NCBI RefSeq assembly: GCF_014132355.1 | Contig: NZ_BLZO01000039.1 | Span: forward strand, 1-64,000 | Direction of reading: 5' to 3' | Source: Okeania sp. KiyG1 | GTDB lineage: Bacteria > Cyanobacteriota > Cyanobacteriia > Cyanobacteriales > Microcoleaceae | Length of the DNA: 64,000 nucleotides | In this document: positions 44,585 to 53,216 of the stretch, in pieces | How the letters are laid out: every line of letters starts with the position of its first letter | Position numbering within the stretch: the first letter of the stretch is position 1 | Position numbers and translations under genes: made by a program | The notes under the pieces: generated by a model | Seen by the model: only the letters and a program-made list of their open reading frames with translations | Told to the model about the DNA's origin: nothing | Database searches by the model: none

Positions 44585-45697
44585 ATGGAAGACGATAAAA
44601 CCAAATCATTTTCATTATCCTCTGCGCTCTTAGCGCTTACCGCTACAGTGGGAGTTAGCGCGATCGCTCCCCCCGTGCAAGCGGGTACAATCCGTCACGA
44701 TCGCTATGACTCCCAATATCGGAGTCTGGCCAACTTATTTCCCAGTGTCGGATATCTCAGTGCCCGCAACTCAAGGGGTAGCTGGGCATGTTCGGGAACC
44801 CTCATTGGCTCTCGATATGTGATGACAGCCGCCCATTGTGTAGAAAATGGCTCTTACATGAATCAAGGGACATTTTCGGTGGGCAATAGTCGTTATTCTG
44901 TAACCGGATTAACCGCTCATCGGAATTGGTTTTCAACCCGTCGTAACCTGGGATTAGGCAATGACATTGCCCTTCTTGCCCTATCTCGCTCCGTTACAGG
45001 AGTAAAGCCTGCCTCACTCTATACCAGCTTTAATGAAGATATCAGCCTTGGTACTTACGTTGGCTATGGCCGCACTGGTAACGGTCTCACCGGAGCAATT
45101 TATCCCGGTGGAACCAAGCGAGCTGGACAAAACATCATTGGCACAGGTAATCGACTAGGATACAGTACCAATGTTTTAGTCTCTGACTTTGACGACCCTC
45201 GTGACAGCAAATGGTGGGCCTTCTTAAGCCAACCCATGAATTTAGAGTATCAGCTTGCCCCCGGTGATAGCGGTGGAGGTCTATTTATTAACGGTCGAGT
45301 CGCAGGAGTTCATTCCTTTGTGAGTTCCAATGATGGTCCTGGCAATACCAGCTATAGGGACCGCTCTGCTTCCACCCGTGTTTCCACCAAGAAAAACTGG
45401 ATTTGGGGAGGATTAAATGCACTCAGAAAGTGGTTTGGAGGTTCTACAATCACTCAGTCTAATCCCAGTGTACCTGCCCCCGCTTCGGCTCCCTCTAGTG
45501 ACTCCTTAAGTCCTGGCCTAATGGAGCTTAACCCAGAATATGACTACTTTGACCCGAGCTATAAAATCAGTGTTCTTGAGGATACGGGTTTTTATGCCGA
45601 ACGCACCAAAGCCCCAGAACCGAGCAGTCTTTTCGGGTTGGGCTTAGTCGGTGCATTCCTGGTCAAGCTCCGGTTAAGTTCAGCACGTAAAAAGTAA
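44585..45697 (+). CDS. Trypsin-like serine protease with PEP-CTERM sorting signal
   Basis: A secreted S1-family endopeptidase. An N-terminal signal segment (about residues 8-33, SSALLALTATVGVSAIAPPV) is followed by the catalytic triad: His in VMTAAHCVEN (about 79), Asp in LGNDIALLAL (about 127) and Ser in LAPGDSGGGLF (about 230). The C-terminus is APEPSSLFGLGLVGAFLVKL followed by RLSSARKK, a PEP-CTERM signal recognised by the exosortase pathway. The coding sequence is richer in G+C than its neighbours and contains a HIP1 octamer, so transfer from another cyanobacterium is possible. It follows directly on the broken RTX gene but is transcribed in the opposite direction. Confidence 0.92.
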   Translation: MEDDKTKSFSLSSALLALTATVGVSAIAPPVQAGTIRHDRYDSQYRSLANLFPSVGYLSARNSRGSWACSGTLIGSRYVMTAAHCVENGSYMNQGTFSVGNSRYSVTGLTAHRNWFSTRRNLGLGNDIALLALSRSVTGVKPASLYTSFNEDISLGTYVGYGRTGNGLTGAIYPGGTKRAGQNIIGTGNRLGYSTNVLVSDFDDPRDSKWWAFLSQPMNLEYQLAPGDSGGGLFINGRVAGVHSFVSSNDGPGNTSYRDRSASTRVSTKKNWIWGGLNALRKWFGGSTITQSNPSVPAPASAPSSDSLSPGLMELNPEYDYFDPSYKISVLEDTGFYAERTKAPEPSSLFGLGLVGAFLVKLRLSSARKK

Positions 45698-45853
45698 CCG
45701 TCTTGCTTCATTCAGAAGCCAGCCATAGGTCTACAGAGAATCGATGAGGGTGGAATATGATCATAATCTTCTACCTCTCATTCTTGCTGGCTTCATAGTC
45801 TAAGCTAGAGCGATCGCTAATGATACCCAATTGTGGGCGATAGCGCCATCAGG
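45698..45853. other. Short gap after the protease
   Basis: No gene seen; an imperfect inverted word (AGAAGCCAGCCATAGGTC and GCTGGCTTCATAGTC) near 45714 and 45787 may be a weak terminator or a small element end. Confidence 0.35.
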
Positions 45854-45955
45854 TCAGGGTTTGACTGTAATCTGGAAACTTTCACAAAGTTGACTTCCTT
45901 TGCTGGTCTTTCCATGTTTATGAGTTTTCTGATTGCCACATAGAGGACATTCCAT
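45854..45955 (-). pseudogene. IS1-type transposase N-terminal fragment
   Basis: An ATG at 45955 opens MECPLCGNQKTHKHGKTSKG and ends after 33 residues in SFQITVKP and a stop. CPLCGN...KHGKTSKGSQ...C is the zinc-finger start of IS1-family transposases (InsA-like). The rest of the gene is missing; only this fragment remains. Confidence 0.75.
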
Positions 45956-46034
45956 GATAATAGAAAGTGTTTAAGGACAATAATTATATTACCATTCCCA
46001 CACTTTCGCACAGGCACTACCGTTAATTCTTAAT

Positions 46035-46927
46035 CTAAGCCAAAAAATTTGCCACCCTTTGTAAATAATTTTCCCGGTCTTCTAACATAGGAAAATGAGC
46101 TGTATTTGGCATAACACTTAATTCTATTTTTTCATTTAATTCTGCTGCTTGCCTACCCATTTCTGCGGGAATAATTTGGTCATATTCGCCAGCTACTAAT
46201 AAAGTAGGTACTGTAAATTTTTTAAATTGTTCTGGTAACCATTCTGTGGCTTCTTTACTTACAGAAGTTAAAACTGTGCCATAAGCAGCATCAAAATCTG
46301 CTAATAAAAATCTTCTAAAAATGTACGACTAATACTATCTGGCAGAGATTTATATAAAAATCTTGCCATAAATATGCGGCTCATAAATGGAATTTGTACT
46401 AGCCATTTGGGGCGAAACATAACTACATAACGACTAAATTTATGAAAGGTTGTAAATGTTTTTTCATCATATTCAAAAATACCGCTACAAGTTAAGATTG
46501 CTTTTTCTATTCTCTCTGGATACATATTCAAAAATAAGGCAGCAATAGAACCTCCCATAGAATGAGCATTAATATAAACTTTCTCTAAATTTAAAGCATC
46601 AAGTAATATTGCTAAATCTTCTGCATAGCCTACTAATTCATATTTTTCTGTCGGATTTTTTGAGGATTTTAAAAGAGTTTTTTCCTCAGTAGTAGAAGGT
46701 TGAGGTAAACATGAACGTCCAAATCCTCGTAAGTCATAAATTAAACAATCAAACTGACTAGAAAGCTCCTTGGCTGTACTTTCCCAATATCTACCAGAAC
46801 CTCCCCATCCGTGGAGAAATACCATTACTGGTTTTGATTTTTCTGTGGAATTTGATGTCTTTATCCACTCATAATAATGTTCAACGCCATTGATATTTAT
46901 ATAAGATGTTTTTTCTGTTGTTTTCAC
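46035..46927 (-). pseudogene. Alpha/beta hydrolase, one frameshift
   Basis: The 5' piece is 208 residues with FLHGWGGSGRYWESTAKEL (oxyanion region), IYDLRGFGRS and the nucleophile elbow NAHSMGGSIAA (Ser near residue 125). It is followed in another frame by DFDAAYGTVLTSVSKEATEW, LLVAGEYDQIIP (catalytic Asp) and VMPNTAHFPMLED (catalytic His). The slip is at about 46303-46310 in a T-run (GAAGATTTTTATTAG). With one more T the protein would be a complete, normal-looking hydrolase of about 297 residues. It is either a very recent pseudogene or a sequencing error. The substrate is unknown. Confidence 0.85.
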
Positions 46928-46967
46928 CCTAGATTACTCCTATAAAAATACTTTATTCTTGTAAGCT

Positions 46968-47640
46968 CCCCGCGCATCCCCCACGCATTGGGGGACTATG
47001 AGCAAGCAAATTGTCTTGTTCCCCCAAAGTTGGGGGCTAGGGGGCAAAATTCAGTATCAAACAAGCCCCGCGCATCCCCCACGCATTGGGGGACTTTTAG
47101 AAGCAAATTGTCTTGTTCCCCCAAAGTTGGGGGGCTAGGGGGCAAAATTCAGTATCAAACAAGCCCCCGCGCATCCCCCACGCATTGGGGGACTAGAGCA
47201 AGCAAATTGTCTTGTTCCCCCAAAGTTGGGGGCTAGGGGGCAAAATTCAGTATCAAACAAGCCCCGCGCATCCCCCACGCATTGGGGGACTAGAGCAAGC
47301 AAATTGTCTTGTTCCCCCAAAGTTGGGGGCTAGGGGGCAAAATTCAGTATCAAACAAGCCCCGCGCATCCCCCACGCATTGGGGGACTAGAGCAAGCAAA
47401 TTGTCTTGTTCCCCCAAAGTTGGGGGCTAGGGGGCAAAATTCAGTATCAAACAAGCCCCGCGCATCCCCCACGCATTGGGGGACTTTGAGAAGCAAATTG
47501 ACTCTTGTTCCCTCCAAAGTTGGCTTGCTCGGGGGCAAATTCAGTGCCCCCGCGCATCCCCCACGCATTGGGGGACTTTGAGAAGCAAATTGATTCTTGT
47601 TCCCCCAAAGTTGGGGGTTAGGGGCAAAATTCAGTATCAA
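46968..47640. repeat. Tandem array of a 97-bp repeat, seven copies
   Basis: Units begin CCCCGCGCATCCCCCACGC at about 46968, 47066, 47165, 47262, 47359, 47456 and 47547. Each contains ATTGGGGGACT, AAGCAAATTG, TTGTTCCCCCAAAGTTGGGG and GCAAAATTCAGTATC. Units 4-6 are exactly 97 bp apart, and the last two are more diverged. It is a local expansion of the dispersed repeat seen singly at 24.85 and 27.80 kb. Frames open across it are repeat-derived. Confidence 0.85.
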
Positions 47641-47698
47641 AAACTTTTCAGATATCCTCTTATGTAGGGATATTGCATACAAGTCCCTACTCCCTTTT

Positions 47699-48275
47699 CT
47701 ATTTTTTATACTGAGAAAATTCTTGATACTTTTCCAAAATTTGACTAATAAATTCCTTAACTGTCGCTGGTGAGGCTGTTTCTAATTGGGCACTGTTTTG
47801 ATGTAGCCACCAACCTTTAGTAGTTTGGGGCGATCGCCAGATTTCCAAATGTTCTACATATGGATGGGCATAAAAACTCTCATCCACAGTCCCCAAAAGT
47901 CCCCAACTCCAATGGGTAAAATAGTCGTGACTCACTTTATATATGGGAAAGTTTCCCTACAGGCATTCCCCACCCATCAATAGCAACAAAGGCTTTGACT
48001 TGTCCACCCCGCAGTTGCCAACCCCAAGCTGCTCCCACTGCTCCTACTACTCCGGCACTAAAGGCAATAAATAATAGTGGCACATTTTTAGTTAATTGTT
48101 TTTTTATGCATAAAAAGTTCAAAATGTCAATAGCAGAATAGGGAGAATAATCTTGAGTGGGACAAATTAACAGCTCTCCAGATTGAGAGAGACTTTGCCA
48201 ATGGACAAATAATCCCTCCAAAAATTGCTCAGTTAGCTTTGAGTCGTGCATTCCAGGGCAAATTACTATCGTCAT
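47699..48275 (-). pseudogene. Alpha/beta-hydrolase-like cyanobacterial protein, one frameshift
   Basis: The 5' piece begins MTIVICPGMHDSKLTEQFLE and includes LLFIAFSAGVVGAVGAAWGW (a G/F-S-x-G elbow-like motif) and FVAIDGWGMPVG. The 3' piece, SHDYFTHWSWGLLGTVDESF and EIWRSPQTTKGWWLH, continues the same protein in another frame. One G appears to be missing at about 47945-47955: GTAGGGAAACTTTCCC gives GKLSH, while the other frame gives GNFPIYKVSHDYF. It is recently broken or a sequencing error. The function is unknown. Confidence 0.75.
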
Positions 48276-49240
48276 GTTGAAGAAGGAAGAAGCAAGAAGG
48301 AAGAAGGAAGAAAGTTAGAAGTCAAAAGTCAAAAGTAAGAAGGAAGAAAGTTAGAAGTCAAAAGTCAAAAGTCAAAAGTAAGAAGGAAGAAAGTTAGAAG
48401 TCAGGACTGACGCAGAACCGCCATATCTAGTAGGGGCGAATGGCATTCGCCCTCTACAGATAGCGTTTTATCTAATAATTTGTGTAAGTCCTGAAGTTAT
48501 AAGTTATAAGTCAAAAGTCAGAAGTCATAAGGAAGAAGGAAGAAGGCTTTAGTTATCTAGGATAGAACTGAAGGATGGAAAAATCTGGCCTTGTTTGAGT
48601 CTTCAGCTTTTGATCAAAATAATTGGGTCTAATCAGTTATCAGTTATCAGTTATCAGTTATCAGTAAATCTGGCCTTGTCTGAGTCTTCAGCTTTTTATC
48701 CAAATAATTGGGTCTAAAACGCCGCCTTTTAAGGCGAAATATACCGTTTCCCCTTGTTATGAGGTACATCCATCGCGGGCAAGATGCCCGCACTACATAT
48801 TTTCATCATTTACCCTGTACCTTATTTGCCCGAAATATGCTGTATTTTTGGAACCTTGCTCCAATCCCCTACTTCCCCTCCTGGGAGGGGTTAGGGGTGG
48901 GTTAACTTCTGACTTCTGAACTTCTGACTTCATTAAATGTCCCAAGCAAACCTTCAATATTTTATATAATCTCAATTATTTTAGTACCCATCCCCCCGGA
49001 GGGGAGTGTTAAACTAACACCAGAGTGAAATTACTCACTACTACTGTTGCACAGAAACCAATAGTTGTAGGGGCGGGTTCGAGAAAAATGTTTGCTTTTT
49101 TTCAATCTTATGTCAATCAAACCTATTCTCAAAAAAATAATTTTTATACTTGTTTTTTGACAGGGTATAAATCAAGAAATTGTTTCTGTTGCACATTCTT
49201 GTTTCAAGTTAATTAATATTTCTAAAATCAAGGGAAAAAC
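48276..49240. repeat. Heptamers, MITE-1 copy and hairpin before the ferrochelatase-like gene
   Basis: GGAAGAA and AAAAGTC heptamers at 48287-48400; a MITE-1 copy at 48402-48493 (CAGGACTGACGCAG to GTGTAAGTCCTG). TTATCAG heptamers at about 48633-48664; the GCGGGCAAGATGCCCGC hairpin at about 48776; GTTAGGGGTGGG and CTTCTGA heptamers near 48890-48930. No gene seen in 965 bp. Confidence 0.55.
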
Positions 49241-50443
49241 GTGGTTACTACTCCAGAAAAAATTCAACAATCAACAGTTACTCCATCGGATAAAAAAGAC
49301 AGAGTAGCAGTCTTATTAATGGGATATGGTGAAGTAGAAAGTTATGAAGATTTTGCGAATTATAACGAACAAGCTTTAAATTTACTTACTGCTAAATTTG
49401 CTCCTGTTCCTACCTGGATATATCCTCCTATTGCCAAATTATTAGCTATTTTTGACTTGCATGAATGGAGTCATCAACATGGCAATTTTATCTCTCCTCA
49501 TAATGCTATTTTTGAAAGTCAAAGAGCAGGAATTGAAAAAAATCTCCAAACAAAATGGGGCGATCGCGTCAAAGTTTTCAAAGCTTTTAACTTCTGCGCT
49601 CCCCACTTACCAGAACAAGTATTAACACAAATTAAAGCTGAAGGGTTTGATAAATTATTGATTTATCCTTTGCTCGTAGTTGATTCTATTTTTACCAGTG
49701 GAATTGCTGTCGAACAAGTGAATGAAGCTTTAGTAAAATTAGCAGACAATACCGAACATTGGATTAAAGGTCAACGTTATATTCCTTCCTTTTATAACGA
49801 ACCAGATTATATTAATCTAATGGCAACAATGGTAGAAGAAGAAATTGCTAATGATTTAGCAGTTGCTCATTTACCATCTCAAATTGGCATTGTTTTAACT
49901 AATCATGGTTGTCCTCACGAAGCGAAAGGTTTTACTTCTGGAATTGATGAAAGTCAGGCACTTTATGAGTTAGTGCGGGAACGTTTAATTAATCGTTTTC
50001 CTTTAATTTCTGTAGGTTGGTTAAATCACGATACCCCACTAATTGACTGGACTCAACCAGATGCGAAAACTGCTGCTAAAAACCTCATAGAATTAGGTGC
50101 AACAGCTATTATATTTATGCCTATCGGTTTTGCCACAGAAAATCACGAAACATTATTAGATGTTGAGCATATTATTGAAGCGATACGTCGCAAATATCCA
50201 CAAGTAACTTATCGTCAAATGCCTTGTGTAAACGATCGCCCAGAATTTTTGAAGATGGCTGCGGAGTGGGCTAACCTTTATATTGAGGAGTTGTTGAGTG
50301 AGAATGCTTTAGCTGTTAATCCTTCTTTAGCAGTGGCACAGGCGAAGAAAACTCATAGTCATAGTCATGGTGGGGAACATGGACATTCCCACGGTCATCA
50401 TCACCATCACGACCATGACCACCATCATCATCATCATCATTAG
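49241..50443 (+). CDS. Ferrochelatase-family protein with polyhistidine tail
   Basis: Starts at a GTG (MVTTPEKIQQ). The 400-residue protein has the chelatase pattern RVAVLLMGYGEVESYEDFAN, VLTNHGCPHEAKGFTSGID (catalytic-type His near residue 226) and FATENHETLLDVEHIIEAI (acidic/His pair near residue 307), so it is a HemH/class II-like metal chelatase homologue. It lacks the CAB-type C-terminal segment of the usual cyanobacterial ferrochelatase. Instead it ends in a tail with HSHSHGGEHGHSHGHHHHHD and more, about 24 His in the last 35 residues. Such tails bind Ni, Co or Zn in metal chaperones. It may insert a metal other than iron or store metal for the reaction; that is inference. Confidence 0.8.
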   Translation: MVTTPEKIQQSTVTPSDKKDRVAVLLMGYGEVESYEDFANYNEQALNLLTAKFAPVPTWIYPPIAKLLAIFDLHEWSHQHGNFISPHNAIFESQRAGIEKNLQTKWGDRVKVFKAFNFCAPHLPEQVLTQIKAEGFDKLLIYPLLVVDSIFTSGIAVEQVNEALVKLADNTEHWIKGQRYIPSFYNEPDYINLMATMVEEEIANDLAVAHLPSQIGIVLTNHGCPHEAKGFTSGIDESQALYELVRERLINRFPLISVGWLNHDTPLIDWTQPDAKTAAKNLIELGATAIIFMPIGFATENHETLLDVEHIIEAIRRKYPQVTYRQMPCVNDRPEFLKMAAEWANLYIEELLSENALAVNPSLAVAQAKKTHSHSHGGEHGHSHGHHHHHDHDHHHHHHH

Positions 50444-50545
50444 AAAGAATTTCCTACGGAATGCTCCGCAAACAGGAGTCAGGAGTTAGAGTTCAGGAGT
50501 GAGAATTAACAGGAAAATTCTGTATGAGCTAAGATAAATAAATTG

Positions 50546-50658
50546 GTCAGTTACGCAAATTCACCTTAAAAACGCCATCTGTAGGGGCGAATGGCATTTG
50601 CGTTCCGCAAAGCTCCGCTAACGCCCTCAGTCTATTTAGTGTCCGTGCGTAAGTCCTG
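50546..50658. mobile_element. MITE-1 copy
   Basis: TCAGTTACGCAAA (decayed left end) to GTGCGTAAGTCCTG, with the core expanded by GCGTTCCGCAAAGCTCCGC. It lies downstream of the ferrochelatase-like gene. The rest of 50444-51009 also holds the next copy at 50844-50975 and no gene. Confidence 0.65.
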
Positions 50659-50843
50659 TTTGTATGAGCTAATATGAATAAATTAGTTTAATATCAATTA
50701 CAAATCATCAGATTAGTTAGTTTTCAATTAATGGCAGGTTTGAACTTCTGACTTCTTCTTCAAATAATTAATTTTCTAATATTCAACTTTTTAAAGCCTC
50801 TCTTTTTTAGGGGGGTTTGTTTTTTCTGCAAAACTTTAATTTC

Positions 50844-50975
50844 CAGGACTTAAGCACAGACTCTACATACAGGGAGGGCGTTTTGCTCCGCAACATATAA
50901 AGCGGAGCTTTGCGGAACGCAAATGCCATTCGCCCCTACAAATGGTGCGTGATTTGATATTTTGCGTAAGTCCTG
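50844..50975. mobile_element. MITE-1 copy, core palindrome in opposite sense
   Basis: CAGGACTTAAGCACA to TTGCGTAAGTCCTG, with GCGGAGCTTTGCGGAACGC inside. That is the reverse complement of the insertion in the previous copy. Confidence 0.7.
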
Positions 50976-51009
50976 TTTCAAAACTTTCATTTCAAAAACA
51001 GGGCGATCG

Positions 51010-51558
51010 CTACTTTGTTGAAAATTTAAACTTAAACATAGATAAAATTAGAGATATTCCACCTATTTTGGCACTCATCAATAAGTGAGTAGCGATCGCC
51101 AATAACATTATTAACCAACCTGTGAGATGAATGTAGTACCAAATGTGATTCATTTCTCCACTTGGCAACCAATTTTCATCTTGAAGTTTTCCTGAACCTA
51201 TGGATAAAATTGCTGCGAGTAAAATTGTGGTATTAACAATGCGATGCAGTCTATGCCACCAAATTTTTGTACCTACTTTATTTATTAATTTTGGCAAATC
51301 ATCTGATTTAATTAAACGGTTTCTGCCAATTCTAATACTAACTATTAGAAACCCCAAAAATACAAAAAACAAGACAAAAGCAAAAGTTCCATGAATATCA
51401 ATTAAACTGCGGTTTTTTACAGTCAGACCAAGTTGACCAAATCTACCGTCCCAGCTATCATAAACTAAAAAACCTGTAATGAGACAAGCAATTATCAGTA
51501 AAGCATTAATACCGTGAAATAAGCGGAGTAAAAATGGTTGATATTGTTGAGTTTTCAT
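51010..51558 (-). CDS. Cytochrome b561-type membrane protein
   Basis: A 182-residue integral membrane protein with four hydrophobic helices (about residues 13-30, 52-76, 108-122 and 145-168). Histidines lie in or near the helices: FHGINALL (15), IDIHGTFAFV (55), HRLHRIVN (102-105), IHLTGWLIM (144) and ATHLLMSAK (158), arranged to bind b-type haem. It matches the bacterial cytochrome b561/Ni-Fe hydrogenase cytochrome b group, electron carriers of the cytoplasmic or thylakoid membrane. No partner dehydrogenase is adjacent. The charged loop between helices 2 and 3 (RNRLIKSDDLPKLINKVG) is cytoplasmic by charge. Confidence 0.82.
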   Translation of the reverse strand: MKTQQYQPFLLRLFHGINALLIIACLITGFLVYDSWDGRFGQLGLTVKNRSLIDIHGTFAFVLFFVFLGFLIVSIRIGRNRLIKSDDLPKLINKVGTKIWWHRLHRIVNTTILLAAILSIGSGKLQDENWLPSGEMNHIWYYIHLTGWLIMLLAIATHLLMSAKIGGISLILSMFKFKFSTK

Positions 51559-51619
51559 AATTGAGTAAAGTTTTATATTTTGTATTCTTTGGGAAAGAAA
51601 CTTGATTGTTTAAGTTGAA

Positions 51620-51712
51620 CAGGACTTACGCACCAAGCGCCACATCTAGTAGGGGCGAATGGCATTCGCCCCCTAAAAATAGCGTATTGTCTAAGAATTT
51701 GCGTAACTCCTG
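51620..51712. mobile_element. MITE-1 copy
   Basis: CAGGACTTACGCACC to TTGCGTAACTCCTG, 93 bp, with the GGGCGAATGGCATTCGCCC core intact. It lies between the cytochrome gene and the 3' end of the LysR gene. The remaining 51713-51933 shows no gene. Confidence 0.75.
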
Positions 51713-51933
51713 TTGAAATTACCTTATATGATAAACTGTATCTGGAAATTTTTACTCCTTGAGAAAATCATCTAAATTCTGGCAGTTTAATCGTAAGGAT
51801 ATACTTACCTACAGGTTTATTATTGTCAGATCACACTCTCCTCCAAATAAGAGCGAATTACTAGGAGATTAGGCTTCTATCCCTAAAGCTCAAAAGTTAA
51901 CTTGGTGAAGCACCCAAGAACACGCATAAAAAA

Positions 51934-52857
51934 TTACTCTGATAAATATGTTCTTAACCTGAATTCATCGCTTATGAAATCCATAAATACTTTGATCCGT
52001 GAAGGAATAAAATCTCCTGCGTGATAGAGCAAGTAAATGGGAAATGTTTCAAACTCATATTCAGAAAGAATTTCAATCAACTCGCCTGTATTCAACATAT
52101 CAAAAAACAAATAAGACGGACCTTTATAAATACCGATATCAAGCATTGCAGCTTTTGCAATAAACAACGACTGATCGACCTGGTAATTTCCTCTGATCTC
52201 AATACTTTTCGGAGTTCCATCTTTATCCAGATACTGCCATGTGTTGCGATTCCCCAGCCCTATGAATTGTCCAAGCCGTGTGAAACTGATACAGTTATGA
52301 TTTATTAGGTCTTCAGGTTTTTTAGGCATTCCGTTCTTTTTAAGATATGTTGGCGTGGCGGCTGTAATAGGCCGGATCAGCCCGATCTTCCTTGCTCGTA
52401 AAGTACTATCTTTTAAATTGCCCAACCATATGGCGACATCAATTTGGTTCTCGACCATATTGATAAATTGATCGGAGACAACATGGTCAATTTGAATATG
52501 TGGATAGTAGTTCAGAAACTTTGCGATTATCTCTATAACAACCGATCCACCAATTCCATTGGATGTTAAAAGCCTAATTTTACCTTTTGGGTCTGATTGA
52601 TAACCCTGTAAATCCTCTTGAGCAATATTAAACCTTTCGATTATCGCTTTTGCATGGATCAGCAGATTCTGGCCTTCTTCAGTAAGCGTAATTTTGCGTG
52701 TTGTGCGGTGAAAGAGTGAGACCTGAAACTCTTCTTCCAAGCGTCGGATCATTTTGCTCACTTGTGACTGGGTTTGCCCTAAAAGCCTAGCTGCGCTGGA
52801 GAAGCTCCCTGCTTCGGTAACATAAATGAAAGTATTTAAAAGCGTCAAACGATCCAT
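51934..52857 (-). CDS. LysR-family transcriptional regulator
   Basis: The start is taken at 52857 (MDRLTLLNTFIYVTEAGSFS), the usual first residue of a LysR helix-turn-helix. The 28 codons before it are AT-rich promoter DNA containing the dyad at 52877-52897. The HTH is at residues about 18-37 (SFSSAARLLGQTQSQVSKMI), followed by EEEFQVSLFHRTTRKITLTEEG and a periplasmic-binding-like effector domain of about 200 residues. It is divergent from the iron-containing ADH gene, so it probably controls that gene. The sequence style resembles proteobacterial LysR proteins more than cyanobacterial ones; transfer is likely. Confidence 0.93.
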   Translation of the reverse strand: MDRLTLLNTFIYVTEAGSFSSAARLLGQTQSQVSKMIRRLEEEFQVSLFHRTTRKITLTEEGQNLLIHAKAIIERFNIAQEDLQGYQSDPKGKIRLLTSNGIGGSVVIEIIAKFLNYYPHIQIDHVVSDQFINMVENQIDVAIWLGNLKDSTLRARKIGLIRPITAATPTYLKKNGMPKKPEDLINHNCISFTRLGQFIGLGNRNTWQYLDKDGTPKSIEIRGNYQVDQSLFIAKAAMLDIGIYKGPSYLFFDMLNTGELIEILSEYEFETFPIYLLYHAGDFIPSRIKVFMDFISDEFRLRTYLSE

Positions 52858-52876
52858 ATATTCTATTAACTTTTTA

Positions 52877-52897
52877 TATATTCTATTATGGAATATA
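52877..52897. promoter_or_regulatory. Candidate LysR operator
   Basis: TATATTC and GAATATA form perfect 7-bp arms around TATTATG, 20 bp upstream of the LysR start. It fits the T-N11-A dyad typical of LysR sites. An additional TATATTCTATTA half copy lies next to it at about 52857-52868. It would serve autoregulation and control of the divergent ADH gene. Confidence 0.55.
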
Positions 52898-53007
52898 TAA
52901 TAGTAAAAATAAAGGTCTAGTAATCTTGAATAGAATGACATAAAGTAAGAATATCAGCAACAGAGATGAATCGAATGTTTCACAAGTCTGCCACAAAACA
53001 GTGATTA

Positions 53008-53163
53008 ATATCATGTCCGGATAATTAGTGATGAAAAAACTTATCATGAATGCTTCAACAGTAAATCTTTCTATTTTCCCCTCCTCGGAGGGGTTAGGGG
53101 TGGGTCTCCTACTCCCCCGCTCCCCTACTATCTTAATAATAAGTATTCAAACGGACATGATAT
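53008..53163. mobile_element. MITE with ATATCATGTCCG ends in the LysR-ADH promoter region
   Basis: ATATCATGTCCG to CGGACATGATAT, a perfect 12-bp inverted repeat, 156 bp. It holds GGGTTAGGGGTGGG and AAGTATTCAAACGG. It separates the LysR operator from the ADH gene. A sister copy is at 56396-56595; partial copies near 11650 and 31110. Confidence 0.8.
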
Positions 53164-53216
53164 AACTAGGCTAAACAAGCACCATGCCAAATATTAAATT
53201 ATCAAATGAGGTAAAA

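Noticed and set aside
46968-47640. Possible CRISPR array (regular 97-bp repeats)
   Set aside because: The whole 97-bp unit repeats; there are no unique spacers, and the same unit occurs singly elsewhere.
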